This document shows positions 1-8,182 of a stretch of DNA of 64,000 bases, one piece after another. A program made the translations under genes and the position numbers. Numbering within the stretch: position 1 is the first letter of the stretch; each line of letters opens with the position of its first letter. This DNA comes from Lewinellaceae bacterium (GTDB taxonomy: Bacteria > Bacteroidota > Bacteroidia > Chitinophagales > Saprospiraceae): positions 2,914,001-2,978,000 of the forward strand of contig JACJYL010000001.1 in NCBI GenBank assembly GCA_020636105.1. The letters are read 5' to 3'. The notes under the pieces were generated by a model. It was not told the DNA's origin, ran no database searches, and saw nothing but the letters and a program-made list of their open reading frames with translations.

Positions 1-2
1 CT

Positions 3-275
3 TATTGCCTCAACCCTGAGGATGAGATCATCCGGGAACAAAGGCTTTTTCTGATTCGAAAACTGGTCAATCAACTCAATAAAAAATATCGCCTCATGAT
101 CGAGTTGCGTTTTTTTGAGGAGCTGAGTTACGAAGAAATCGCTCAGGAACTGAGCATTCCTCTCGGAACGGTAAAAGCCCAACTCTTCAGAGCAAAGGAA
201 ATATTGTTTGAATTGATCCAGCAACCGGGGGCAAGTGCTCATTTTGATGCCACTTACGTCAAGGCTGCCGTTTAA
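3..275 (+). CDS. RNA polymerase sigma factor, C-terminal fragment (region 4)
   Basis: The frame is open from the left edge and ends at a TAA, giving 91 codons of a C-terminus; the start lies outside the window. It carries a sigma region 4 helix-turn-helix: LSYEEIAQELSIPLGTVKAQ is the typical promoter -35-recognition helix pair of sigma-70/ECF factors, preceded by a helix with LMIELRFFEEL. The protein would direct RNA polymerase to a set of promoters. A strong hairpin terminator follows about 55 bases after the stop, so this is the last gene of its transcript. The subfamily cannot be told from the tail alone. The ~20 residues after the HTH (ending KAAV) are unremarkable. Confidence 0.85.
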   Translation, partial: YCLNPEDEIIREQRLFLIRKLVNQLNKKYRLMIELRFFEELSYEEIAQELSIPLGTVKAQLFRAKEILFELIQQPGASAHFDATYVKAAV

Positions 276-329
276 AAATATCTTCATAATAATTTCCCTC
301 AATGGAAATAATAATAGCAATTATTTAGA

Positions 330-358
330 AAGGCCCGCTTTTGGCGGGCCTTATTTTT
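330..358 (+). terminator. Rho-independent terminator after the sigma factor
   Basis: A 9-bp perfect stem (AAGGCCCGC / GCGGGCCTT) with a five-base loop is followed by a T-rich run. It lies between the sigma factor on the plus strand and the convergent esterase gene; the minus-strand tail is less T-rich, so it mainly serves the plus strand. Confidence 0.85.
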
Positions 359-385
359 TTCAGGCAGGTTAAATAAAATATACGA

Positions 386-1795
386 TCAGCCCTTCATTAC
401 TTTCCGCACCAAAACGGATTGATCGCCTTGGGTAATTTCCAAAATGTATAACCCGTTTTTCATCTCCGGCAAATGAATTTTCCCATTGAGAGGGATGACT
501 CTTGAAAATACCTGCTTGCCCGACAGGTTGTAGAGTTTTAGTACCGCTCCTTCCATATTCTCCTGCGATGTTATGCTCAGCGTATCCGAAAAAGGATTGG
601 GACTCACGGAAATTCGATCCTGGTCCGACAAAAAAGGCACGTCATTGACATTTTCGCTAAATAACCAGGCATAGGCATCCGGAAACTCCCGGCGCCAGTA
701 CCATTCACTATGCTGACCGTCAGGATGAGTGACCACCAACACCTCTTCCGATCCAAACCCGGCATTGTGAAGGGTGGTTTCCATGGCTTCCAGCTCCTGT
801 ACAAGGGAAGCACTTTCCTGTTCTCCGCCAAGTAGATAAAATTTCATGTCGTACTGCTTGCCCGTAGTCTGTACATGAGTGTACACTTGATCTGAAAACC
901 AGAAGGAAGGAGAAAAAATACCCGCTTTACTGAAAACATCCTGGTGTTCAACTGCCGCATAAAAAGAGATGAGTCCCCCCAGGGAACTTCCCATGATCCC
1001 TGTATTGTTCCGGTCGGATTTTGTCCGAAAATTTCCATCAACATAAGGCTTGAGGGTCTCCACGATAAAATCGACATATTCGTCTCCTTCCCCGCCGCCA
1101 TATTGGTTATTCACCCATGGGGAATATTCATCAATACGGTGTCCGCCCCCATTATCAATACCGATCACGATGACCCCCTGGTCGCCGTTTTCAAACAATG
1201 TATTGAGGGATTCATCCACCTCCCATTCTCCCGAAAAGCTCGTATTTGCATCAAACAGATTTTGTCCGTCCTGCATATACAAAACGGGGTAGGTTTTGCT
1301 GGTGGTTTCGTAATCCGGGGGCAGGTAAAGCCATATCCTTCGGTTACGGTTGAGTTGGGGAATCTGAAAGTCTTCTGAAAGGATATAAGCGTTCCAGGTC
1401 AGCGTTCCGTTACTGCCTCCGTTACCTTCCCAACCGGCAATACTGAGATCAACAGATTGTTGCCCACCTCCGTAATAGAGGGTTCTGTTAGGGATAAACT
1501 GGCCCTGCGCATTGCCTTCTACGGTGGGCCAGCTGCCTCTTGTAAATTTAAACTCCAGGTTACCCACCGAAGGAGAGAAGGTAACATGATAAGCTCCGTT
1601 ACCATCATCAGTCAATACATAACCGGAATCACCAGGGTTCCAGTTATTAAAATTCCCGGCGATATAAATGTCATCATTTACGGGGGTGTTGCCCGGTATG
1701 GAGGTGACATTGATCGTCAATTGAGCGATTAATACCTGGCTGATGAAAAGCATCATAACCAGCCAGCCATTTTTGAGGATTGAAAATTGTACCAT
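386..1795 (-). CDS. Secreted esterase (EsteraseD/alpha-beta hydrolase) with N-terminal E-set/CBM-like domain and T9SS sorting domain
   Basis: 469 residues. A signal peptide ends near residue 24 (…SQVLIAQ). Residues ~28-120 look like a starch-binding-type beta-sandwich (IYIAGNFNNWNPGDSG, as in CBM20/CBM48-like E-set domains). Residues ~135-380 are an esterase-D-type alpha/beta hydrolase: oxyanion segment VLYMQDGQNLFD, nucleophile elbow GSSLGG with Ser271, and a late catalytic His in DGQHSEWYW (His362). The last ~75 residues (VSPNPFSDTLSI … GLYILEI … RKVMKG) are a type A T9SS sorting domain, so the enzyme is probably exported and released or anchored at the cell surface. The natural substrate is unknown; ferulic/acetyl ester release from glycans or siderophore hydrolysis are family options. 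A good TAnnTTTG promoter lies upstream. It is convergent with the preceding sigma gene. Confidence 0.85.
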   Translation of the reverse strand: MVQFSILKNGWLVMMLFISQVLIAQLTINVTSIPGNTPVNDDIYIAGNFNNWNPGDSGYVLTDDGNGAYHVTFSPSVGNLEFKFTRGSWPTVEGNAQGQFIPNRTLYYGGGQQSVDLSIAGWEGNGGSNGTLTWNAYILSEDFQIPQLNRNRRIWLYLPPDYETTSKTYPVLYMQDGQNLFDANTSFSGEWEVDESLNTLFENGDQGVIVIGIDNGGGHRIDEYSPWVNNQYGGGEGDEYVDFIVETLKPYVDGNFRTKSDRNNTGIMGSSLGGLISFYAAVEHQDVFSKAGIFSPSFWFSDQVYTHVQTTGKQYDMKFYLLGGEQESASLVQELEAMETTLHNAGFGSEEVLVVTHPDGQHSEWYWRREFPDAYAWLFSENVNDVPFLSDQDRISVSPNPFSDTLSITSQENMEGAVLKLYNLSGKQVFSRVIPLNGKIHLPEMKNGLYILEITQGDQSVLVRKVMKG

Positions 1796-1832
1796 TTAAT
1801 TAATTTAATTCCGTTTAGGATTTTTGAAAAGG

Positions 1833-1866
1833 CAAAGGTATGCCTGTTCTCAATTTATGATGCAAA
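1833..1866 (-). promoter_or_regulatory. Bacteroidota-type promoter of the esterase gene
   Basis: Reading on the minus strand, TTTG (1866-1863), 22 bases, then TACCTTTG (1840-1833), matching the Bacteroidota -33 TTTG / -7 TAnnTTTG pattern, 37 bases before the start codon. It is a sequence match only. Confidence 0.5.
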
Positions 1867-2013
1867 AATCAGGTACAGTTTCTCATCGAATGTAAAAAAA
1901 GGAGAAGAAATTTCAAATAACCAATAGCAAAATGGAATTGCCGTTAAAAAAGTTTTCATTGGGTCGCTTCAATTACTGAAAAAGTCTTCTCCCGAACCAT
2001 GTTTGTAATTCTT

Positions 2014-2583
2014 TTACAATCGTCGTGTTATCCCAAAACTCAATAGTGAGATGCCATACCCCACTTCTCCGAATAAACTCGTTTTGGGTTTTATCAGGAA
2101 CCTTGCTCCCAGGAAAGCCGAAGTCATGAAACTTCCTTTAACAGGTTTAAAATTCAGATGTTTTTTAAGTAATGTGATATTACCGCGTAGGATATCAACA
2201 TGGGAAATCGTATAGGCAAAATTCATTCCCCCGTAAAGATCCCACTTTTCAAAATAAGTGGAATGCACGGCGAACCTGCCCCCTACCAGGTAGAATTTGT
2301 TCTGGAATTGTTCAAAATCCCCATCATTCATCAAATCGGCAGCACTTCTCACCCGTGTATGTCCCGCGATAAGCCCGACACTGTAACGTTCATTGAGGCG
2401 ATAGTTCATTCCCAGCATTACCGGGGGAAATTCCGTGTGTATCTGATCCTTGACAAAAGTCGGGATCACCCCCACACTGACAAAGCCTTCCAAATACGGG
2501 TATCTTAATTTTTCACCCTGAGCTAATGCAGCGTGTACCGTTAAAATGCATATAACCAAAGAGAGTACATTTTTGATTTTCAT
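2014..2583 (-). CDS. Small outer-membrane beta-barrel-like protein, function unknown
   Basis: 189 residues with a clear signal peptide (hydrophobic run ending …HAALAQ, residue ~21). The mature part alternates short amphipathic strands with turns (for example LGMNYRLNERYSVGLIAGHT, WDLYGGMNFAYTISHV, TSLFGEVGYGISLLSFG) and ends in an arginine/leucine tail. This is the look of an 8-stranded outer-membrane barrel or opacity-type protein; no enzymatic motif is visible. It is divergent from the sigma-like gene at 2810, and the shared intergenic space holds an inverted repeat. Function not assigned. Confidence 0.7.
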   Translation of the reverse strand: MKIKNVLSLVICILTVHAALAQGEKLRYPYLEGFVSVGVIPTFVKDQIHTEFPPVMLGMNYRLNERYSVGLIAGHTRVRSAADLMNDGDFEQFQNKFYLVGGRFAVHSTYFEKWDLYGGMNFAYTISHVDILRGNITLLKKHLNFKPVKGSFMTSAFLGARFLIKPKTSLFGEVGYGISLLSFGITRRL

Positions 2584-2630
2584 GGTTTTTTATTTTTTAT
2601 TTTTTTAAAATATGGTTTTAAAACCGGTTA

Positions 2631-2795
2631 CCTATATAAAAGCCGCGAGATGCCTCCGTGTGACTTTTTTATGCTAACTTTTTTCAGACCTCCGAGACCT
2701 GGCGGCGGCGGGCTGGGCGCTGAAGGGAGGAGGGCAGGCGAAAAAAAGTTGAGCTTTTTTTGTCACGTTTGGCAAGTTCGCGGCTTTTATATAGG
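2631..2795. repeat. 165-bp inverted repeat with REP/BIME-like arms
   Basis: The outer 18 bp match exactly in inverted orientation (CCTATATAAAAGCCGCGA at 2631-2648 and its complement at 2778-2795). Further in, GTGAC recurs at exactly the same distance (29 bp) from each outer end, followed by an AACTTTTTT-like stretch. The centre is GC-rich (GGCGGCGGCGGGCTGGGCG). A third, half copy with the same TATAAAAGCC-to-GTGAC spacing (25 bp) lies at 27399-27455 beside the RAYT-type transposase. The element fills the divergent intergenic space, ending 14 bp before the start at 2810. Confidence 0.75.
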
Positions 2796-2809
2796 AAAGG
2801 ATCATATTC

Positions 2810-3616
2810 ATGAGTACATACAATATGGAAAATATGGGACCTTATATCATGACGGTGAAGCAATTCGGAAATTCATTTTTACCGGTTTTGCTGGACAACC
2901 TGGTGAAGGAATATCACTTCCAGAGGGAAGATGCCTTATTGGTAGGCAAAAGTGTGCTCAAAAAACTGGAATGGAAATTTTCCGAGAATAAAAGGCAGCC
3001 TGTTCAGGTTTTTCAAGAAGCAATAAGTAATATTGTAACTCGAGAAACCAACAAATACAGGCGGTTAATGGAAAAAAATTTCGGACTATCGGAAGACGCT
3101 TTTAATGAAATGATAGAGAAGATGCAAAACGGAGATGAAAGTTTGTTTGAAGTCATTTTTCTCTCTCATTTCGAGTTTTGTCTGTCTTATATACAAGCCA
3201 AATACAATGCAACCTACGAAAACGCATATGATTCTTCTATGAATGCCATGTTATCCTTTTGCAGAGGGCTAAAGGAAGGAACTATTTCCTATGGAAATTT
3301 ACAATTCCTTTTTACCCAGATGGCCGGGCAGTTCTACTTTAAATGGATTCGTAAAGAAAAACCTAAAGAACCCCTTGAAAACATAGATATCCCGGAAGAA
3401 GAAGATTCCTTCGATGAAGCAAACCTCAATACTCTAGACAAGGCATGGAATCTTTTGGGAAAGGATTGCCGGCAACTGCTTGAAAACTTTTATTACAGAG
3501 ACGATCAACTCAAGGAAATAGCCAAAAAACATGAAAAAAGCCCATCGGCCATGCGCAAACAAAAACAACGTTGCATTGAAAAGCTGAGGGAGTATTTTAA
3601 ACAAATGAATCATTAA
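2810..3616 (+). CDS. Sigma-70-like transcription factor, ECF type with N-terminal extension
   Basis: 268 residues. Residues ~105-185 resemble sigma region 2 (NGDESLFEVIFLSHFEFC, a helix usually written as the polymerase-core-binding part), and residues ~210-262 are a region 4 HTH (LGKDCRQLLENFYYRDDQ, LKEIAKKHEKSPSAMRKQKQ). The first ~100 residues are an extra helical segment not seen in minimal ECF factors. Start chosen at the first ATG, which has AGGAAAGG 7 bases upstream; in-frame ATGs at codons 6, 9 and 14 are alternatives. The next gene begins four bases after the stop, so the two are surely co-transcribed. Such sigma plus membrane TPR pairs recur in Saprospiria-like genomes (general knowledge). 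Its regulon is unknown. Confidence 0.75.
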   Translation: MSTYNMENMGPYIMTVKQFGNSFLPVLLDNLVKEYHFQREDALLVGKSVLKKLEWKFSENKRQPVQVFQEAISNIVTRETNKYRRLMEKNFGLSEDAFNEMIEKMQNGDESLFEVIFLSHFEFCLSYIQAKYNATYENAYDSSMNAMLSFCRGLKEGTISYGNLQFLFTQMAGQFYFKWIRKEKPKEPLENIDIPEEEDSFDEANLNTLDKAWNLLGKDCRQLLENFYYRDDQLKEIAKKHEKSPSAMRKQKQRCIEKLREYFKQMNH

Positions 3617-3619
3617 ATT

Positions 3620-4315
3620 ATGGAAAGTTCAAAAAAATTTACGGATGAAAATCTCGAAGGAGAAGCATTGGAAGCTTACACGGAACAGTTTCTGCGCGCA
3701 AAATTCGACAGGGACCGAAAAAATCGCTGGGCCAAAATGCTGGCAGAAAAACACGGAGTCGCTCCACCTGTACGTGGACAGGTCAAAAAGAAAACCCGCA
3801 CCCTCTATCTCTGGATAGGTGCGGTAGCGGCCGCCATTTTGCTTTTGTTCATTTTCAAACCAGCCTTTTTACAATTTCCAACGGGAGGGTATCAACAAAT
3901 GGCCGATAATTTTTTGCAGGAAGACTTTTTTCAAAACCAGGACATATCAAAGGGAGAACTGAATATAGCACAATTGAAGTTAGACGCTGCCTCCGCCTAT
4001 AACCGAAAAGATTTTACGACATCAATTGATCGTTATGAGGAGCTGTTATCCTCGGGCCAGGCTGAATCTCAGCACATTTTTTTCCTCGGCTTAAGCTACC
4101 TGTATGGAAAAAATTATCCAAAAGCCATTGAAATGCTCACGCTTTTTCTAGAAAACAAAGATACCCTCAACTTTAAACAGGAAGCTCAGTGGTTTCTGGC
4201 TCTGGCCTACCTCAAAAACGAAGAACCCGATAAAGCCAGGACATTTTTAAAAATGGTCAAAGAAGGCCACTGGAATACTGAAAAAGCAACGCAATTACTC
4301 GAAGCCCTGGAATAA
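3620..4315 (+). CDS. Membrane-anchored TPR protein, likely partner of the upstream sigma-like factor
   Basis: 231 residues. A charged cytoplasmic N-terminus (~60 residues, with AKFDRDRKNRWAKML), one transmembrane helix at ~61-80 (TLYLWIGAVAAAILLLFIF), and a periplasmic part holding about three tetratricopeptide-like repeats (DFTTSIDRYEELLSSGQ, NYPKAIEMLTLFLENKD, EPDKARTFLKMVKE). The start lies four bases after the stop of the sigma-like gene. Topology and linkage suggest it holds or senses for that sigma factor, as a functional stand-in for an anti-sigma factor, but no known anti-sigma motif (such as the zinc-binding HxxxCxxC) is present. The role is therefore inferred from context only. Confidence 0.75.
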   Translation: MESSKKFTDENLEGEALEAYTEQFLRAKFDRDRKNRWAKMLAEKHGVAPPVRGQVKKKTRTLYLWIGAVAAAILLLFIFKPAFLQFPTGGYQQMADNFLQEDFFQNQDISKGELNIAQLKLDAASAYNRKDFTTSIDRYEELLSSGQAESQHIFFLGLSYLYGKNYPKAIEMLTLFLENKDTLNFKQEAQWFLALAYLKNEEPDKARTFLKMVKEGHWNTEKATQLLEALE

Positions 4316-4334
4316 TCAGGTATATCAGGCTGAT

Positions 4335-5999
4335 TTATACCGCTACGGCCGACAAGGATTTATTGACAAAATACATATCGATTTGTCCTTTATTCTTGGC
4401 ATCCACTTTGCCCCGGTATTCGCAATCGAACTTATACCGAACCAGGTTGAAGGTTGATTCTGAAATATTGACTTTTCCTGGTAAACTCTTGGATTCCATC
4501 CTGGCCGCAATATTCACGGTATCCCCCCAAATGTCGTAGGCAAATTTATTCACTCCCACAACCCCGGCAACCACCGGACCGGTATGTATACCAATTCGGG
4601 CTTCAAAATAAGGCCGTCCCAAACGTATTCGTTCCTGCTTATGTTCTTCCAGGAATTCCTGGATTTCCAGGGAAGCCCGCACAATATTATATGGAATGGA
4701 TTTTCGATCGCTCAACCCGCTGGCGCACATATAGGCATCTCCAATGGTTTTGATCTTTTCGATATCATCGTATTGAGAAATAATAAAATCAAAGGCTTTA
4801 AAACAGGAATCGAGTTCTTCCACCAATTCTTCAGGAGTAAGCTGTTCGGAGATCTGGGTGAAATTTTTGAAGTCCGTAAAAAGAACGGTCACCTCATTGA
4901 ATTTCCGGGCCTTGGCTTTTCCGAATTCTTTGAGCTCGCTGGCAATAGAGGCCGGCAAAATATTGAGCAATAATTCATCGGAACGTTCACGTTCCTCTTC
5001 GATCAGTTTATTTTTATCAGAAAGCATATTGGCCGCTTTTCTTTTAGAGCGATAACGGGCATAAAATAAGATCAACAACAAAAACAAAAAAACGGCGGCC
5101 ACAAGTGTCTGGTTCCTTAAGTTCCTGCTTTGGGTAGCCTCAAGTTCACTTTTCTGGGCGATCAGCTTGCTTTGTTCGGCCTCCAATGTGGCTTCAGTCA
5201 GTGCTGTTCTTTGTTCAAGGGCTTCCCGCGACAAACTCTTTATCTCCTTCTCTTTCTTTTTGGCTACTTCCTCTATTTGTTTTTTTTCTTCCGCAATCGT
5301 CAATATTTCCTCCTGTTTTGCAGAGATTTCCTGTTGCTTTTTTTCATTCGATTGCAGCAACTGAGCCTGCCTTTCTTCCAGTACGGTTTTATCGGTGGAA
5401 AGCTGGTCGCTCTGAAGCTTTAAATTATTGATGGCAAAAGTTAGCTGATCCTTTTCCTTTTCAAGTTCCCGCTTTTCCTTTTCCAATTGAGCTTTTTGAC
5501 GTTCAAACTTGCTGTCCAGATCACTCATCGTCGTTCCTTTCTGACTAAAATAGGTAAAGGCTTCCTGGTTTATTTCGTAAGCCCTTCGGTAATTACGTTC
5601 CTTTACGGCCACCGCACTTCTTTTGGTAGTGGCCTGGATGAGCAAATCCGAATACCCTGCCGCCTTGGCAAAATTTTGGGTACTTTTGAACCACACCTCG
5701 GCATTCCTTGAATCCCTGTCCCGCTCATATCCCTTTCCGATCACATACGCAGACCGGGCGGCCATCCCGTCGTTGCCTTTTGAAATGGCCTGGTTGTGGG
5801 CAGCCTTTCCATAATCTATACTTTTGTCAGAATCAACGCGTAGATAAGCTTCAGCAAGCTGGAAATTCAACACCATCTTTTCCTCTGTTGACGTTGCTTC
5901 ACTTAATGATTTCTCCAGTTCTTCAATGGATGTATTTTGTCCATAAACAAAACATGACAACAAAAGAAAAAGAAGGCTGTAAATGAATTTCATTTTCAT
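4335..5999 (-). CDS. Class III adenylate cyclase with periplasmic TPR/coiled-coil sensor
   Basis: 554 residues: signal sequence 1-20, TPR-like helices ~25-155, a long charged coiled coil ~160-292, one transmembrane helix ~298-314, and a cytoplasmic cyclase domain ~365-545. Metal-binding aspartates are in LFTDFKNFT (Asp376) and TIGDAYM (Asp421); the transition-state Asn496 and Arg500 lie in WGDTVNIAARME. The purine-selecting pair is Lys417 (IKTIGD) and Asp489 (YDIWGD), the adenylate- rather than guanylate-cyclase combination, so the product is predicted to be cAMP. It ends convergently 19 bases from the TPR gene at 4315. What signal the periplasmic part senses is unknown. Confidence 0.85.
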   Translation of the reverse strand: MKMKFIYSLLFLLLSCFVYGQNTSIEELEKSLSEATSTEEKMVLNFQLAEAYLRVDSDKSIDYGKAAHNQAISKGNDGMAARSAYVIGKGYERDRDSRNAEVWFKSTQNFAKAAGYSDLLIQATTKRSAVAVKERNYRRAYEINQEAFTYFSQKGTTMSDLDSKFERQKAQLEKEKRELEKEKDQLTFAINNLKLQSDQLSTDKTVLEERQAQLLQSNEKKQQEISAKQEEILTIAEEKKQIEEVAKKKEKEIKSLSREALEQRTALTEATLEAEQSKLIAQKSELEATQSRNLRNQTLVAAVFLFLLLILFYARYRSKRKAANMLSDKNKLIEEERERSDELLLNILPASIASELKEFGKAKARKFNEVTVLFTDFKNFTQISEQLTPEELVEELDSCFKAFDFIISQYDDIEKIKTIGDAYMCASGLSDRKSIPYNIVRASLEIQEFLEEHKQERIRLGRPYFEARIGIHTGPVVAGVVGVNKFAYDIWGDTVNIAARMESKSLPGKVNISESTFNLVRYKFDCEYRGKVDAKNKGQIDMYFVNKSLSAVAV

Positions 6000-6080
6000 T
6001 AATATTTATTTTTCCGGGAGACCGGCTGACAAAAATACGAAATAGTAAAAAAAATATTGTAAAAACACGTAAATACTCTC

Positions 6081-6449
6081 TCAGTTACCCTTTTTAGAAG
6101 TATCCCTTTGCATCAATTCCAGGGATGAATCACGAAAAAAAGGTTTTACGGGTACTGAATCTTTGATAGGAATTATTTTTGGCAACTCGGGTTTATCCGG
6201 AATGAGAGGTCTGTTTGAAGTGTCTCTATTCAGTCTTGCCTCAACCAAAAGGATGGAGTCCGCAATTACTCCGGCTGCTTTAAGAACTTTCTCCCTGCAG
6301 GCATTTCGTTTTTCTGACTTATATTGTTCCACCCTTTCATTAAGCTTTTCCAGGATCACCTGCTCACGCACCGAACTTTCGTTCTCCTGTGAACAGGAAA
6401 ACAGGAAAAAAGCAAGGACACCAACCAATAAATAGGTTTGAAGACGCAT
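6081..6449 (-). CDS. Small lipoprotein, function unknown
   Basis: 122 residues from the preferred ATG (an ATG six codons earlier is possible). The N-terminus MRLQTYLLVGVLAFFLFSC is a lipoprotein signal with lipobox LFSC and acceptor Cys19. The mature part is a short charged helix (LEKLNERVEQYKSEKRNACR) followed by a proline/aspartate-rich tail with DTSNRPLIPDKPELPKI and DSVPVKPFF. No domain is recognised. It lies between the cyclase and the ECF/barrel pair, all on the minus strand, with gaps of 80-180 bases, so a shared operon is uncertain. Confidence 0.7.
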   Translation of the reverse strand: MRLQTYLLVGVLAFFLFSCSQENESSVREQVILEKLNERVEQYKSEKRNACREKVLKAAGVIADSILLVEARLNRDTSNRPLIPDKPELPKIIPIKDSVPVKPFFRDSSLELMQRDTSKKGN

Positions 6450-6625
6450 ATCAGCGAAGTATGACATTTATAGGCCCAAAAATACATAAATCCGGCCATT
6501 AAGTCTCTTGTCAATAATTTTTTCGCTAAAGTTTAAACGTCGTCCAGAATGTTATGCAAAAGTATTGGAGTAGCAACAGTCTTTTAACGGCCCTCCTGTG
6601 GAGCTCAATCCGAAACCAAAAAAAA

Positions 6626-8146
6626 TTAAAAACGATAATAGGCTCCCAACTGCAGCCCGACCCCATACAACTTATTGGAAAAATCTTCAGTGGATACGAC
6701 AGGGGTTACACTTTTTCTGAAAACGGGCTCAACAGAAAACCGAACAGAAGGACTCAGGTCATAGGCCAGATTTGCACTTAAAACCAAATCAAATCCCGTC
6801 TTTCGGGTCTCAGTAAATTGCCGGGTGACTCGCGGTTGATTGTACCGGCGGAATCTCATATTTTTGGAACTGATTTCGGCTTCCAGCACAGTGGTATTCA
6901 AAATGTTCAGGGCCAACCCGGTTTGAACACCATACTTCAGTCTTTTGGTGCCCCATTCATAACCAACCAAAAGAGGAATATTTACAAACTTCAATTTTTG
7001 CCGGGTGATGACATCCAAAAGGATATTTTGCCCCTGGCTGAGTTGATCGCTGGAAGATCGGCGAAAATCTACTTCCAAATCAGCACTCCCATAAGAAGAT
7101 GGAACACTCAGCGCGTAGGTGCTTTGGTACTCATCCCCTACCTGAGTTTCAATGGAATGATCATACTCAATCCGGAAAATCTGCCGGGAAATCAGCCCCG
7201 CTTTAAAAAGCCCGAGACCTGTACTGATTTTCCAATGATCCCCTATCAGAATTCCAAATTTGATGCCTGCCTCATTGGACCATTGTTCTTTTTCAAATGA
7301 TCTGAACCATAACGGTCCTCCCGAGGATTTGGTAATCCCGGAAGTCAAATTCGGTGCAATGTAGCCCCCCGCGTAAAAAGACAATTTTTTTACCGGGATG
7401 ACAGGAAGTGCAGTTTCCTGTATCCCGCCAGGGAACAGCTTAATCGGTCGCTCAGGTACATAAATAAAAGGGATCGGCAACGCCAACCGGGAAACCATCA
7501 CTTGATCATTCAATCCACTGCTTCTAAATTTTTCCGTTTTTTGAATATTCTCATCGTTTTTTCCTGATTCCGGAAGATCAATCCCCGCCATGTCGTTTTT
7601 ACCGTTCTGTGCCGATGCCGAAAAGATCGTTTGGTCCGGCGTTTTTGCCATTTTATTGATCCGTTTATTGGTTTTTTCTGTAACCGGAAAGGCTGACAAA
7701 TCCTCTTTTTTTAGAGGAGCTGCCGAAGAAGGAGAGATTTGTTTTGTAAAAGAAGATTCCTGAGGAATATCCGTATGGTCTTCAGGAGATTCTTCTGTTT
7801 TATCAGAGATTGCCCCTATGGTTTCGGGGGTAATGTTGTCTTTTTGTGAAGCCTGATTGAGTAATTCAATTTCCTGTGCCTGCAAGCGAATGTCTTCATT
7901 GAGTGCTCTGTTCTGAAACCATAAGAAAAGGGTCGAACCCAGCATACCAAGTAACAGGATGCCCAATAACAATTTTGTCCGGGAAAAGGAAAAAATCCCT
8001 CTGCCCACAGGAGTGGCGGCCTCGATCCTGCCCCATAAATCATCCGAAGGGATATCCCATCCGTCCGGTGCCGGAGCATCGGGAAGATTTTCAAATTCCT
8101 TCCTGAAAAATGAATCCAAATTGTCATTATGTAAATTTTCTTCCAT
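6626..8146 (-). CDS. Membrane-anchored partner of an ECF sigma factor with C-terminal beta-barrel-like domain
   Basis: 506 residues. The first ~55 residues are soluble and acidic (EFENLPDAPAPDGWDIPSDD), then one transmembrane helix at ~57-77 (LLLGILLLGMLGSTLFLWF), a low-complexity linker rich in K/D/E/S/T (~85-220), and a C-terminal ~270 residues made of alternating strands with aromatic ends (LSFYAGGYIAPNLTSGI … VGLQLGAYYRF), ending in Phe as outer-membrane barrels do. Start lies 36 bases after the ECF sigma gene stop. The N-terminal half has the place and topology of an anti-sigma factor, the C-terminal half that of an outer-membrane barrel, which is an odd combination for one chain. The anti-sigma role is inferred from linkage; no zinc-finger motif is seen. 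Confidence 0.7.
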   Translation of the reverse strand: MEENLHNDNLDSFFRKEFENLPDAPAPDGWDIPSDDLWGRIEAATPVGRGIFSFSRTKLLLGILLLGMLGSTLFLWFQNRALNEDIRLQAQEIELLNQASQKDNITPETIGAISDKTEESPEDHTDIPQESSFTKQISPSSAAPLKKEDLSAFPVTEKTNKRINKMAKTPDQTIFSASAQNGKNDMAGIDLPESGKNDENIQKTEKFRSSGLNDQVMVSRLALPIPFIYVPERPIKLFPGGIQETALPVIPVKKLSFYAGGYIAPNLTSGITKSSGGPLWFRSFEKEQWSNEAGIKFGILIGDHWKISTGLGLFKAGLISRQIFRIEYDHSIETQVGDEYQSTYALSVPSSYGSADLEVDFRRSSSDQLSQGQNILLDVITRQKLKFVNIPLLVGYEWGTKRLKYGVQTGLALNILNTTVLEAEISSKNMRFRRYNQPRVTRQFTETRKTGFDLVLSANLAYDLSPSVRFSVEPVFRKSVTPVVSTEDFSNKLYGVGLQLGAYYRF

Positions 8147-8182
8147 AGCGGAATTTCTTTGTCTTTATGATGAATGGGGCCT

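Noticed and set aside
2650..2991. 113-codon frame starting inside the inverted repeat
   Set aside because: It reads through the repeat element and overlaps the sigma-like gene in a different frame.
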